Part shown: piece after piece, positions 32,501 through 44,593 of the stretch | Position numbering within the stretch: the stretch's first letter is position 1 | How the letters are laid out: every line of letters starts with the position of its first letter | Assembly (NCBI GenBank): GCA_905250115.1 | Contig: CAJNOI010000042.1 | Span: forward strand, 186,001-250,000 | DNA from: Adineta steineri | Taxonomy: Eukaryota; Rotifera; Eurotatoria; Adinetida; Adinetidae | Direction of reading: 5' to 3' | DNA length: 64,000 nt | Notes under the pieces: generated by a model | Told to the model about the DNA's origin: nothing | The model's input: the letters and a program-made list of their open reading frames with translations, nothing else | Database searches by the model: none | Position numbers and translations under genes: made by a program

Positions 32501-34714
32501 ATAGATAAAAGTTTATCTAATAAAACGAGAACCTACAGAGAGTATCAAGTTCATGTATTTTGATTGTTTATTTGCACGAAGATTTAGCATTAATTATTCT
32601 AAGAACTTACATTATTCACTAGACCTGTTCTTTTTTCTAGCATATGCTTATATAACTGATGTTTTTATTTACGACGAACCCTTGATATCCATATTTCATA
32701 TAGCATTACTAATAATCTATTTAATGATCAAAAAAAATGCTTGGATATACAAATATAGCCTAGCCTTTGCTAACAATTTATAATCACTTATAGATGTTCT
32801 AGTACTCAAACAGTATGTGCTTGCAATTAGATGAATTTTATTAACATAAATAATAATAAAAAATATATTGTCTTTTTTTTTATTATTATTATTGATTATT
32901 AAAAAAGAAAATCTCTGAACAGTCATTTATTCATATGTAATCAAATATGTATATTGAAGTACGTTGTTATTTATGTGTTGATTCGAATGGTTCGAGGTAA
33001 TATCTTATGAAAAAAAGACGACAATGTATGCCTAGAAGCTATTGTAATCGTAGTATTTACGGTACAATATGATAATTTCCTTTCTTTGCCTGACGTTCTC
33101 ATCATTCGTTGTTGTCTTTCATAATATCGTCTTCTATTTATCTCTTTTCCTCTTGCTTTTCTTCGTCTTGTTTTATGTATGATTATTTGCGAGCTTGCTA
33201 TTTTCCTCTCATTTATAGTATGTGTATATGTATAGATAGATCGAATAACATACAGAAACATACACATATAGGGAGAGAGAGAGAACGAAGACAAGCAGAC
33301 AAAAGAAGAGATTCTTAAAAATCTATCATCACCCATTTACCAATATCTAACAAGTTATTTTCAATTTACGACGTCAAAGTCAAAAATAATCAAGAAAATA
33401 ATAAGACGGAAGTATTGCACATTCGATTATAATACAAAGTGGATAAACAGATTTGATTCATTCATGGGAAACAATACATTTAAGAGTATAATAACACATG
33501 AACACAGTGTCCTTCAGTCAACCGCCGACAAATTTTACTGATTGGGTAAGTTGGAAAATAAAGAGGATCAAATTTGTATTAAGTAAGATAAAGTCATTTT
33601 TTTGTTGTTGATAATAATGATACATCAGAAGATAGATTTTTATCATATGTATCTTTTTGGAGAATTGTTTATCCTTTGTCTATTAGTTATTTCAGCATTT
33701 TTCTTGTACAAGAAAGATAGTATAAGAACGGCTGTTGTTTTTTTTCTTCTTATTCATATTCTTTCAAATGTCATATAAATCACAAGAAACTTGACATGTA
33801 CTTTTGTCTAATAGAAATATTAATCCTATTTATTTAAATACCTTAATAGAATCTATTGTTCAAAAGAAAACGATTTTATCCTATTTAGTAGTTTTCTTTG
33901 TAATAGAAAATAAATAAATAATAAACTTTGGTATTTCATATACGCATATATATATATAGACAATCAATAGCTTGTTGTTGATTTGTTAAGGATAAAATGA
34001 GTGTTTTCTTTTTTTTCTCTTCATGTTCTTACACAGACGTCATCAGGAGAAAAAAGACAAACGATAGTGACAATATACAGTTGCTTGATTGTTTCTATGT
34101 CTGTTTTCTATATTGTTTAAGCATACAGCCATAATATTAGAATTTTGGTTTCAGATCATTTTTTATGTATTTAAACAGATCTTATTAATCATTTCATTAT
34201 CATAAAATGACACATTGTTCGATGATCATTTATGATAATGTAGAAAAATTGAGAAATGTATTTTTCATGATTAACTATAAAAAAAATCTATTTATATCAC
34301 TATATTTTTTTATATTCTAATAAATAAACTTAATGGATATGGATTATTTTTATCTGTAAAAATATTATTCATTATATATAATAATTCTAATGAGATTAAA
34401 CAGCATTTGAGTACTTTCTTTCACAATAAATACTTCATCACATGGTCTATTAGCCTAGTTTCTATTTTTTTTTTAATTTTCATTTTTTTCCTTGAAATAC
34501 AAAAATAACAGATGGACTATTTATTGTAATATATTGTTATGTGGCACATGTTACCAACATTTATCCATTAGTAATTGTTGAAATATGACAATAAATGCAC
34601 ATGATTTTAGTTTGTACTTATAGTTTCACTTCGAATAGTTTTGTTTTTTTTAAACAAAATTTAGTAAGTAAAAAAAAGAAAAGAAACATATCGATCTAAA
34701 TATATAGAAAAGAC
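29505..34714. other. Gene-poor 5.2-kb region
   Basis: No supported gene. Contents that stand out are a telomere-like hairpin (29876-29943) and two sequences resembling the ends of Tc1-type transposons: AGTCACGGACACTAAGACAC at 30261 and CAGTCATGTCCAAAATATTT at 30502. The rest is AT-rich. Open frames near 32.5-33.3 kb are low-complexity and overlap each other on opposite strands, so I do not call them. Confidence 0.55.
29876..29943. repeat. Hairpin A with telomere-like arms
   Basis: Perfect 13-bp inverted repeat AATCTTGAGGGTG (29876-29888) and CACCCTCAAGATT (29931-29943). The left arm continues GGTGTGGGTGTAGATGTG, and the right arm is preceded by CCA, giving CACACCCTCAAGATT's family motif CACACCCTCAA in part (CCACACCCTCAA). 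It lies 370 bp downstream of UBC12. Related hairpins are at 44415 and 58585. Confidence 0.75.
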
Positions 34715-36599
34715 ATGAGAAGAGAAACAAATCATTATCAATCAGCATCTCCTTTATTTCCTCGTCGATCACCATTACCTCAAAATGATTATCGAAGATA
34801 TTCCTATGATCCAATTAATCGACCTATTGAATATTATTCATCTAATTCAAAATTTATCTTCAATGACATAACAACGATTAATCCACCTCAACTATCACCA
34901 TTAGAAAAATTTTGTTATAAAAGAATGTGTAAAGCATGTGTTCCTGAACATATTCGTACTCCTGAGGAAAAACCTCAATTGATTGATATTAATATACTCT
35001 ATCCATATGATCCATATAATATCGAGGTAGGACATAAAACAATTAGTTTTTGCAGTCAAATATGCTTATTAAAAAAATAATAGTATTATCTATGTAATAG
35101 AATGACATAAAGAAGAATTCAGTAGAATCAATCAGAATAATCATTAACTCTTTGTCATTGAATTACTTCATGACCCATCAAGAAAAAAAAAAGCTGTATT
35201 TGGCAAATATGTAGAATTGATTTCAATAAATAGTTCTTATGATAATACAAGACATTTTTTTGTTTATTAAGAATGTCATGTTACTGATTATAGAAATTTT
35301 GACTTTGTCAATATAAGTTATTCTTTTGTATATACATATGTCTAAAGATTTTATTTTATTTTTATTTTTTTGAGAAAAGAAAAATCTAAATTCAATTAAA
35401 ATTGTTATTATATATATTATTATTATTATCCTTTCCTTGATCTTCATGTTATGTGTTAAAATCATTTAGTAAAACTATGTGGACGACAAAAACAATATCT
35501 GTTTATTTGACGTCAATCGACTGATGTATAAGGACATATTTTTGTATGTATATTTGTCAGTCGATATTCCGTCTCTAGACAAGATTAACTTTTTATCATC
35601 ATGGTGACGATTTTTCTTTCGTTTTTTTGTTTGACTTTGCTCAACAAATGCGATGACAAGTATTTCTTTTTTTTTCTAACTTTTCTTATTGTTGTCACAA
35701 TCTTATCTATATGTCTCGTTTCTGACAACATTGATTGGTATCAAGTGGTGAAAAAAAAGACGACAAACCTATTGTTACATTGATGTATCATAGAATAAGT
35801 TTTCTTTTTAATAAGATCTATGGCTAGAGTAAGATGCAATCGAATTTAATTAATATGAATACTTTTCATTTATCTCAGATTGGAAAAGTATATTAAATAG
35901 ATAATTATATATATATATATATTGTTTTGTATTTTTAGCTTGAACATTTTACTGAAGAACAAATTGAAGGTAAATATACAAAAATAATTCCTATTGTAAA
36001 TTTTTATGTTTTGTAATTTAGAATTTCGACAAGCTTTCCTATTGTACGATAAAGATTCAGACGGTGCCATAAATCCTAAAGTACTTGGACACGTAATGAG
36101 AACACTTGGACAAAATCCCACTGAAGACGAACTCAAAGGATTAATCAATGAGTTTGATTGCGATGGTTTGTAGATTCTATTTAATCTTTATTTGACCTGC
36201 TGTTTTTTTGTTTGTTTTTTCAAGGTAAAGGTTTGATTGATTTTGATGAATTTCTTCAAATGATGGCTAAACGAGCTAAAGAACACAATGAAGAAGATGA
36301 CCTAAGAGAAGCTTTTCGTGTATTTGATAAAAATGGACTTGGTTTTATTAAAGTAGCTGAATTAAAGTAATACAAATATTTTATAGAAAAGAAAAAAACA
36401 AAAAAGTATATTTTTTTCAGACATGTAATGACCAATTTAGGTGAACAATTTTCTGATGATGAAGTCGATGAAATTCTAAGTGAATTCGATGTAACTGGCA
36501 ATGGAATTATAGAATATGAAGGTAAATAGATTAAAGAAAGTAAATTTAAGATTATTTTAATTTCTTGTAGACCTTGTTAAAATGGTTACTGGTAAATAG
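34715..36599 (+). CDS. Calmodulin-like protein with N-terminal extension
   Basis: The four-EF-hand body follows calmodulin closely: [41 protein letters not shown] and [18 protein letters not shown]. The loops have decayed. EF1 ([12 protein letters not shown]) has Val instead of the bidentate Glu. EF2 ([12 protein letters not shown]) is the best kept. EF3 ([12 protein letters not shown]) has Leu at position 5 and Lys at 9. EF4 is [12 protein letters not shown]. Exon 1 (34715-35024) encodes ~104 basic residues of unknown nature ([19 protein letters not shown]..., then YDPYNIE) and ends in phase 0 before GTAGGA, splicing over ~913 bp to LEHF at about 35938. A short alternative first exon (35820) would instead give a normal-length protein. 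It is not bona fide calmodulin; I expect reduced Ca2+ binding. Confidence 0.8.
35820..35828 (+). other. Candidate alternative first exon (MAR) of the calmodulin-like gene
   Basis: ATGGCTAGA followed by GTAAGA, in phase 0 with the acceptor before LEHFTEEQ, giving [11 protein letters not shown]. Calmodulin proteins begin in almost the same way (MADQLTEEQ). The intron would be 109 bp, nearer to the local norm than the 913-bp intron from the long exon. Confidence 0.4.
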
Positions 36600-38448
36600 A
36601 ATAAAGCTTTCTTTTTTTTTTGACACACTTGTCTGTGATATTTATGTGTGTTTTCAAATCGGTTGTACGCTCATATATATTCATTCACATACCTCAAATA
36701 ACAGAAAAAAACAAGAGAAATAAATTTTAATGTTAAAGTTTAACCGATTGGTTCATTTTGTGTATTTCTTAAAATTTTCTTTTTGTTGGTTTATCAAGAA
36801 AATAAAATGGGTAAATCCCATAAAATATTAACAAAATCTTTTTTTTTTCTTATTTGTTATTATATTTATTTTGATTACAAATTAATCTATTTGAAACTCA
36901 TTTATCTCAATCGACTATGTTATACTTATAAATAGTTAATTTAGAAAATTTCTTGTGATAAATGATTAATAAATATGTGAACAATATCCAGATGAATATC
37001 ATAAATCAAGTTTATACTGAAAGTTGTTAATATTAATATATATTTAGTTTTATTTGATAATCATCGATTGAAGTTTATTGGAAACACATATCAATTATAT
37101 TAAAATAAATCTTAATCAATGCCATGTAGATAAGTATTTGAAAATCATTTTACATATTCAGATTTTCATATTTTATGCTAATTAATATGACTTTTTGAGT
37201 CTATGAATTTACGTACTTTAAGTAATATACGATGGGAAGCATTCGACTAAGACGACAACTATATAAATCAATGTGATACTTAATGATAACATTGTTCGGT
37301 TTTTAACATATGTTATTGAATACACCATAACATACTGTCTCTGAGATTGTGTCATCTGCTATTGATGAATGTACTGACGCACTATCTTCATGTTACAATA
37401 AAGACAGGAAAATGAGAAACAAATTCATATCAATGCAATATTGAATGGTAATATGTCATCATAAACGGTATAATTTCTAAATAAATAAGATCTATGATAT
37501 ATATATATATCAATCATAGTTGATCTTAAATTCTAATAATGAACAAGATTTAGACTACAAATCATTATTGGTATAATAGACGTTGATGACTAAAGTATCA
37601 AAGGTTATTATAACGTGTCTTTAACAATAAAATGATCTCTATTGAATGTTTTCGATGATACGTAAGTAATTCCAAGAAGAGTTGTAGCTTTTATAATGTA
37701 TGAAAAGTATAATATTTTGGGATTGTTAACTAATTTTCATATACTATCGGAATTTTTAAAGAAGACACGTGGAAGAAAAAGGCATAACGATCTGCCGGTT
37801 TCAGCACGCAATAGAGGATAATCGGGGGGCACATGTCTATACATGAAAACTTTTTCCCTAAAGTATCTTTTTAAATTAATTTTGATAGACAAAACCTCAG
37901 GAAAACTAACACATTTTGCACAAAAATGTTTTTTTCGAATTATTTTTAGTAGTTTTTTGATTCCATGGGCCTTTTTCAGAATAGTATGTAAATAACTTCG
38001 AAGATTTTCTTTTATAACATTTGAAATAGATCAGTACGATCTACAAAAACAGTGAACAAAATTAAAAATCAATTTTTATGAAAAATCCTTTTTTAAAACT
38101 AGCCATAAATGGTACTTTAGGAAAACATTTCTCATTCATAAGCGTGTGCCCCAGACTGTCCTTTACTGAATAGTGAATACTGCAGGTCGCTATAACTTTC
38201 CATTCAAGAGTTATAAGCTTTTCTTCTACGCACCTTCTTTAAAAAATCCAATAGTAGTTCTATTGAATTTTAATCTAAATAAGGAATTTTTCAATCTTAT
38301 ACAATCATTTTTTTACCCTTAGTTGATGAGAAAGATGTTACACTCAAAACAAAATCAAAAGACAGAAACTTGTTCCCATCTTAATTATTTATTTATTTGT
38401 ATCAAAAACAAATTTGCGTGTACAAATAAAAACAAAAAGTAGAGTATG
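36600..38448. other. Intergenic, contains a MITE
   Basis: AT-rich sequence with an (AT)n tract near 37498 and a foldback element at 37744-38254 (own entry). No gene seen. Confidence 0.6.
37744..38254. mobile_element. Foldback MITE, about 511 bp, TA-flanked
   Basis: The left end reads CTATCGGAATTTTTAAAGAA. The right end, reverse-complemented, reads CTATTGGATTTTTTAAAGAA. Imperfect arms of about 110-140 bp continue with shared blocks GTGGAAGAAAA/GTAGAAGAAAA, GGGGCACA and TTCCCTAAAGTA/TTTCCTAAAGTA. A TA dinucleotide flanks both sides, the target duplication of Tc1/mariner-type elements. The interior has no open frame, so it is non-autonomous. Arm divergence suggests an old insertion. Confidence 0.75.
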
Positions 38449-39390
38449 TCATACGTTAGATGGTATTTGAATTGGATGTATAGGATTATATTTTCTTATG
38501 ATTTTATTTAGGGCTTGTTTTAATTCATAACGAAATGTTTTTATTATTAAATTTAATAATGGTGAAATACTTATTTGAATAAATTGACAAAAATATACAA
38601 CCGATTGAATAAATTGCTCTATAATAAGTTGATTGGAACTTTTTATATTAGATTTTGTAATTTCTTTATATACTAGATATAACGATGTAGGTAATCGTAG
38701 AATAATATAAATAATAATTTGAATTACTAATAAAACAATAAGACGTCGATTATTTTGTGATCGATTTGGATTTAAACGAATTTGTCTTATATTTATTGAT
38801 ATTTGAATACCAAATCCAATCATTAATAGAAATGGAATAATTCCAATGCAAACAAGATTATAATAACTAACAAATGCTGCTGGAAATCCTTGAAAATAAG
38901 TACAAACTTGTGTACCATATAACAATTGTATGTCAATAGTAAAAAAAGAATGTAAATGAAAAAGAATCCAAAAAATACAAATAATTCCAATCATAAATAT
39001 TGCAAAACGTCGATTACTTTTTGACCGAGTATGAACATTAGATGATGAAGCGAATGATCGATCAACTGATGCCATTACTAATAAATACGATGGAATAATT
39101 GCTAGAATAAAACTAATATAAAATTGTATACGACAAAATATTGACGATTGAATCGATGGATTAATATTAAACAAACTACTAAGTACTGCTAAGACAATAG
39201 TAAAATTGATATACATCATATTAATTATTACATAAGCAATAAAATATAATCCACATGGATTTCGTCTTATTGATCTTTGAAGAAATACGAAAAGACTCAT
39301 AATTCCACCAATATTTCCAATAAGAATACATAGTGAATATCCAATACGAGTGATCTGTTGTTCAATTTCAATTAATAAACTCGATGACAT
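38449..39390 (-). CDS. Rhodopsin-type GPCR, orphan
   Basis: Intronless frame of 313 residues with seven hydrophobic helices. TM1 lies around YSLCILIGNIGGIMSLFVFL, and TM3 begins after the conserved Cys in FCRIQF, which would pair with the Cys of QVCTYF in loop 2. The DRY box is ASVDRSF, with Asp-Arg kept and Tyr changed. TM6 lacks the usual CWxP. TM7 ends ISPLLNLIIKTFRYELK in place of NPxxY. Short tails and this motif set fit the expanded peptide-receptor-like families of rotifers, but I cannot name a ligand. Confidence 0.82.
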   Translation of the reverse strand: MSSSLLIEIEQQITRIGYSLCILIGNIGGIMSLFVFLQRSIRRNPCGLYFIAYVIINMMYINFTIVLAVLSSLFNINPSIQSSIFCRIQFYISFILAIIPSYLLVMASVDRSFASSSNVHTRSKSNRRFAIFMIGIICIFWILFHLHSFFTIDIQLLYGTQVCTYFQGFPAAFVSYYNLVCIGIIPFLLMIGFGIQISINIRQIRLNPNRSQNNRRLIVLLVIQIIIYIILRLPTSLYLVYKEITKSNIKSSNQLIIEQFIQSVVYFCQFIQISISPLLNLIIKTFRYELKQALNKIIRKYNPIHPIQIPSNV

Positions 39391-40889
39391 CTGAACGAAC
39401 GTATCTCTCTAATAATAACAAAGTATTAATATTTTCTAACAAAAAACAAAAAACTTTGATAAAATGAGTTGTTACCTTCAAAGTTAATTCAGTAATGAGT
39501 ATATATTAATAGAGAAATATAATGGTCTATATTTTAAGTAAAAATAAACAGAATTGAGCATTATATCATACTTACATGATTTTGAAACGCACTTTTATAG
39601 TAAATTTTGTTTTTTTGCCCTCTAGAAGCTTTAGTTCATAATTTTCATTAAAAATAAATGTCCTTTGCAATTTAAATCATGAACTGATAAAATAAAAAAG
39701 TTTCTTTTCATCTAAACCACACTAATATATAATTGTTTTGTTATATAGTTATATAATTATGCAAATCCTGACATATGACATTTAATTTATCTATTGACAC
39801 TTGATAATTATTAATCAAAACTTTCTCCATACTAAAATTATGAACTGGGTTACTGTAAACCTTAGACTATAGTATGTAATCATAATTTTTCTCTAGTAAA
39901 TGTACTATGTCATAGACAGATATGAGTCACAAGTGCCAAAGTATATACTCGTGTTAAAGCCTATCTGTGTCTGTTACTGATCTTGTAACTTTAACAACAT
40001 TTAAAAACGTTATAATGAGGTTGTCAACGTTGAGTGTCAGAAACAGATATAGGAATGCAAATCTAGATAATGAATTACATAAATATAACTATGATCACAA
40101 ACATATCATGCTTTTTCATAAAGATATTGTGAACCTATATTATATGAACTATATTCGAAGACAGAGAGGAGGTACAATGAAATTATTATGAACGCTTAAA
40201 GCCTCGTCTACTGCAATATTTAGCTGTCTGAAATAGACTATATATTGTTTATCTCTTAATCATTCATATGGTGTTTACAGAATATTGAAAGCAAATTTGA
40301 TATTATGAGGGCTATCGTTCAAGCTAGCTGTATTCACAACAAATTCATTCAACATCCTATCTCATGGAATCTGATGTGAATTCGAATGACAACGCCAGGA
40401 GTAGATTGAATAATCTAATCCTAATTGCTCTTTTTCTAAATTAGTGCTTAATAAATCAGTATTAGATTTATAGTACTAAAATTCAATTTTATTCACTACC
40501 AGGATTTCGATCGATTCTTTTATTAATTCTATTGAGATTATATGATCTAATTTAATCACATAAGTACGTTTTAAGCGTTGGATGTTCATTTAAACTCAGA
40601 CTAAAGTAGCGTCATCTATGTTTAAAAAAATGTAATACGTTTTTTTCTAATTTTCATTTAAGATAAAATATAAAAATGTTTTGATATTCTAATTTAATAA
40701 TTAATCATGAAATGAAAGAGGCGAATGGACAATATATAATAACCAATGAATTTAAAATTGAATTCCATCTTTGTTCTCTACTCTTATGAATGGTCGGTTT
40801 AATCAAAATCTCCTTCTTTTATTCTTCTGTTTAATAATTGAACAAATTATTTTCTTATAAAACTAAAATATAAAAAAAAACAATAATAA
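39391..40889. other. Intergenic between the GPCR and UBC9
   Basis: AT-rich promoter-side sequence of two divergent genes. A 74-residue frame at 39967-40191 has no features that support it. Confidence 0.55.
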
Positions 40890-41667
40890 ATGGCTGGCAT
40901 TTCAGCAGCACGTCTTACCGAAGAACGAAAAGCTTGGCGACGAGATCATCCATTTGGCTTCATTGCTGTAAATTTCAATATCTTATTTTCCTCTCATTCA
41001 TATTTATATATTTTATTTTTTAGAGACCTTCAAAAAATGCAGATGGTACATTAAATTTACTCAATTGGGAATGTGGTATTCCAGGTAAGAAACACAAAGA
41101 CTAATTAGAATAATTTCATCGTTTCGTTTTGTAGGCAAATCAGGTACGTCATGGGAAGGTGGTTTATTCAAATTGCGTAAGTACAATAAAAATATTTCGT
41201 TAATTTATATATGAAATTTTTTCTTCTGTTGTTTAGGCATGGTTTTTAAAGATGATTATCCATCAACACCACCAAAATGTAAATTTGAACCACCTCTATT
41301 TCATCCAAATATTTATCCAGTAAGTAAATTTTAAAATATATAAAAACAAAAAGAAAGAAAATTATTTCTATTGAATAATAAAATAGAGTGGAACAGTATG
41401 TTTATCATTACTGGATGAAGAAAAAGATTGGCGTCCAGCAATAACAATAAAACAAATTTTACTTGGAATTCAAGAATTATTAAATGAACCGAATCCAAAA
41501 GATCCAGCTCAAGCTGAAGCATATGCGATTTATATGCAAGATAAAGCTGAATATGATAAACGTAAGAAAAGAAAACATCTAGAAATAATTCTTAATATAT
41601 ATAAATCGAATTCTTTATTCTAGGAATTAAAGAACAAGCAGCACGTTTTCGTGCAACGGATATTTAA
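40890..41667 (+). CDS. UBE2I: SUMO-conjugating enzyme E2, UBC9/UBE2I
   Basis: Accepts SUMO from the SAE1/SAE2 E1 and passes it to substrates in the nucleus. About five exons give ~158 residues, the family length. It starts [20 protein letters not shown], and contains [19 protein letters not shown] with the active-site Cys, [16 protein letters not shown] and the end [15 protein letters not shown]. These are near-identical to animal UBC9. It has no frame breaks. Together with UBC12 12 kb away, two different ubiquitin-like E2s share this window, with no sign that they are co-regulated. Confidence 0.96.
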
Positions 41668-43057
41668 ATAAATGACAAGAAAATTTATTTTGTGTACAAA
41701 CGGACAGACAAATGCATAATTTGCATCAGTCTTCTTTGTTTCTATTCTTGTTCTTCTTTTTTTTTTGTCTTTCCTTTCATGCTGTTCGAGTATGTTAAAC
41801 TCGAGAAACGATCTTTTTTTTTGTCTCTATATGATGTATTCATGTTTATTCATAAATACTTTTGAAAAAAAAACATTGATCATCAACAAATAGAAGCAAA
41901 TGACTTATGATGACCAAATGGATTTTATTTGATTAAAAACTAAAACATCAATTATTTTTTTCTCTACGAATAAATTATTGAGAAAATCATTTAATCGATG
42001 TCTAGAGCTAAAAATATTATTGCTGATTATTCATAGAACTCGAAGATTGAAATAATCTATTTTGTGTCTTGATATTAAATGTAACTGAAATTCAACACGC
42101 TATGTTAAAATTTCTTCGCATGATAATTAATATTTTATAATCTACCAATGGATAATTCCTGTTTTAATCATCTACATTCGTTGATTTGGAAAAGTAAATA
42201 ATTTGGCATATCATTGATGATTTAACGTTGTATGACTAGATAAATTACTTATGTAATCTCTTTTTATTATTAATAATAGAGAACCGCGCCATTTATGAGT
42301 AATCACATAATATAAATGAATGTGACAAAAAGATAAAACATAGACTGAAAATTTATAGGTTGTATAGTATTTTATGTGATATTATACTTAATATTCTCGC
42401 GGAATTTGGACATTATCCTGTAAGTTCATGTAACATTCTTTATCTTTATTTTTGTATTCTTGCACAATCGAGAATATTCTATGCGTACCGTTTTACTTTT
42501 TATTATCAGTATGCTAAAGTACATACTAGGCATATATTTATCTATCTATATATATAGTCCGAAGTAACAGCATATTAAATATTCTATTGTTTTCTCAATA
42601 ATTGAATAAACAGGTAAGTTTTTTCGTTTCATATATAATTAATCATTAGAATGATTTCAATATCTCTTCAAAAATCATATAGAATGAACAACAATATAAG
42701 TATTTGTCTTAATGTTGACACTAGTATTCATCTTTTTTAATCGTAAACAAAGAAGAAGAGACAAAAGGTTAAAAAAGAATGTTTGATAAGAAATAGAAGT
42801 GTAGTAAAGAGATTGATGCATATATCAGAACAAACAGATAACAAAAATATCCAAGTATATAATAAAGCGAACATTGCATACATTTATTCATTTTTTTTTC
42901 GTGTATACAACGAGAGATGTAAGTATGGCATATATCATTCTCATGTTTTATCTTAACCAATGTATTTTATACATAAGTATACTAGATAAAATTATTGTTG
43001 GGTTCTTTTATTTTCAGATTTTCTTTCATTCATTTACATTTTTAAATAAAAAATAAA
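41668..43057. other. Intergenic between UBC9 and the coiled-coil gene
   Basis: UBC9 3' UTR, then AT-rich sequence. A TTTTATTTTCAG acceptor at about 43018 precedes a short leader of the next gene, implying an upstream leader exon or trans-splicing. Nothing else recognised. Confidence 0.55.
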
Positions 43058-43904
43058 ATGTCAGCTACTATACAAACCGCAACTGCAACCTCAGGCTCTG
43101 CCACAGCTCATACAGCTGTTGCTGAAAATGTTTCTGTTCGATCAGTTGTTAGCACTGAATCACAGTCGAAAGTCAGCATGGAAAATACACAAAAAATGGC
43201 TGCTTTAATGGGCAGACTTGGTAAATTTATTTTATAAGATTTTAATTTTTTAATCTTATCATTTTATTTTTAGGTACAACTCATCAACAAGTTGATGAAT
43301 ATGCTCGTCGTCGTACTGAACAAATTTCAGAAGAAGTTGCTGCTGCCATCAGCCGAATTGTTGCTGACACTAGCATTCAACAACAAACTCTTTTAGCTGA
43401 TGCAAATGTACGTTCAGCAGCTATTGAAGAAGAATACAAACATAAATTACAACAATATGTTGAAGAACTTGATGTTGTTAAAGCACAAAATTTATCAACA
43501 CTTGAAAAAGATTTAAATTTACGTCAAGAAATGATTCTTGAAGATGCCCGAAAACGTATTGATGCCTTAAATGAAGAAGCTAATCGTTTGAAATTAGGTG
43601 TTTTACGTGAAGCTCAAGCACAAGCTAATGCTCAAGTTGAAGTTATCACTGACCAAGTTGCTGCGTAAGTTATTTTATTATAAAAATAATGACAAAAATA
43701 AAATATAGATAAATAATTTTTAGTTTGAGTGCTGAAGATGCTAGCCGTCTTTTAACATCAACAGCAACAACTGTTATTACAACTGAAGCTAAAGCTACTG
43801 GTACAAGTCATGTTGAAGGTGCATCAGTTGTTCTCGGTACAACAGCTGAAACCGTTCATGCATCATCTTCACACTCATCTAGTTCATCAACAACCAAACA
43901 CTAA
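43058..43904 (+). CDS. Hydrophilic coiled-coil protein without Cys, Trp, Phe or Pro
   Basis: Three exons (43058-43220, 43274-43664, 43724-43904) give 244 residues. Residues ~1-45 are a Thr/Ala/Ser-rich tail (MSATIQTATATSGSATAHTA). About 55-190 form one long charged helix (HQQVDEYARRRTEQISEEV, IEEEYKHKLQQYVEELDVV, EEANRLKLGVLREAQAQANA). The rest is Ser/Thr-rich (HASSSHSSSSSTTKH). No Cys, Trp, Phe or Pro occurs in the whole protein. A long amphipathic helix between disordered polar ends is the architecture of tardigrade CAHS proteins and resembles LEA proteins in composition. I do not see a certain CAHS signature, so homology is unproven and a desiccation role is a hypothesis. It has no signal peptide and is likely cytosolic. 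Confidence 0.8.
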
Positions 43905-44414
43905 CTAATTATTTAAATAATAATATTTTTAAACATATTTATTCAAGCATTTTATGTTTATTTATTAAAAATTTTCATTTGTTAATATTTGTTATTGTTC
44001 ACACTTAATAAATAATTCAGCAAATTTTTAAATAACGAAATATATACATATCAATTACTGTTCTATAATAGATTTTCTAACTCGTACTAAAAAATATACT
44101 CTTATCTTAACACGTGTCACCTGCACGAGTATATATTACATAGATTATTATTCAGAAAAAAATGTGATAGTAAAATTAAGACATTTTTTAATCTTATTCA
44201 TTAGAATGTTACGATAAAAATGTATCACGAAATATTCATGTTTTAATATCAAATAAATAAATACTTACTGTGAGAGAACGTATATACATATATCGTAGAA
44301 AATAGATCAGAAACTTTCTTATCTTTTTCTTCATAAAAAAAAGATAAAGATAAAACACAATATTTTTATGTTTTCGCCAAACATCGTGTTACAGGTTTCA
44401 AAATTTGAAAAAAT

Positions 44415-44458
44415 AGGTGTGGGTGTTGATATTATATTTATCTCACACCCTCAATTGA
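44415..44458. repeat. Hairpin B with telomere-like arms
   Basis: AGGTGTGGGTGTTGA, a short AT loop, then CTCACACCCTCAATTGA. It shares CACACCCTCAA and the GGTGTGGGTGT side with hairpins A and C. It lies between the 3' ends of two converging genes. Confidence 0.65.
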
Positions 44459-44593
44459 CTTATCATATCTTGTATCTTTACAATTTCTATTAAATCTTAA
44501 TATGGAATGAAGTTATTTATTAAAAATAAGCACCGTCGTGAAATAAATATATTACCAATTACCAAATAAGAAGAAATAATAATAAAAAAAGAC

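Noticed and set aside
32553..33336. Open frames on both strands (76, 69, 121 residues)
   Set aside because: They overlap each other, are low-complexity, and have no splice or start context.
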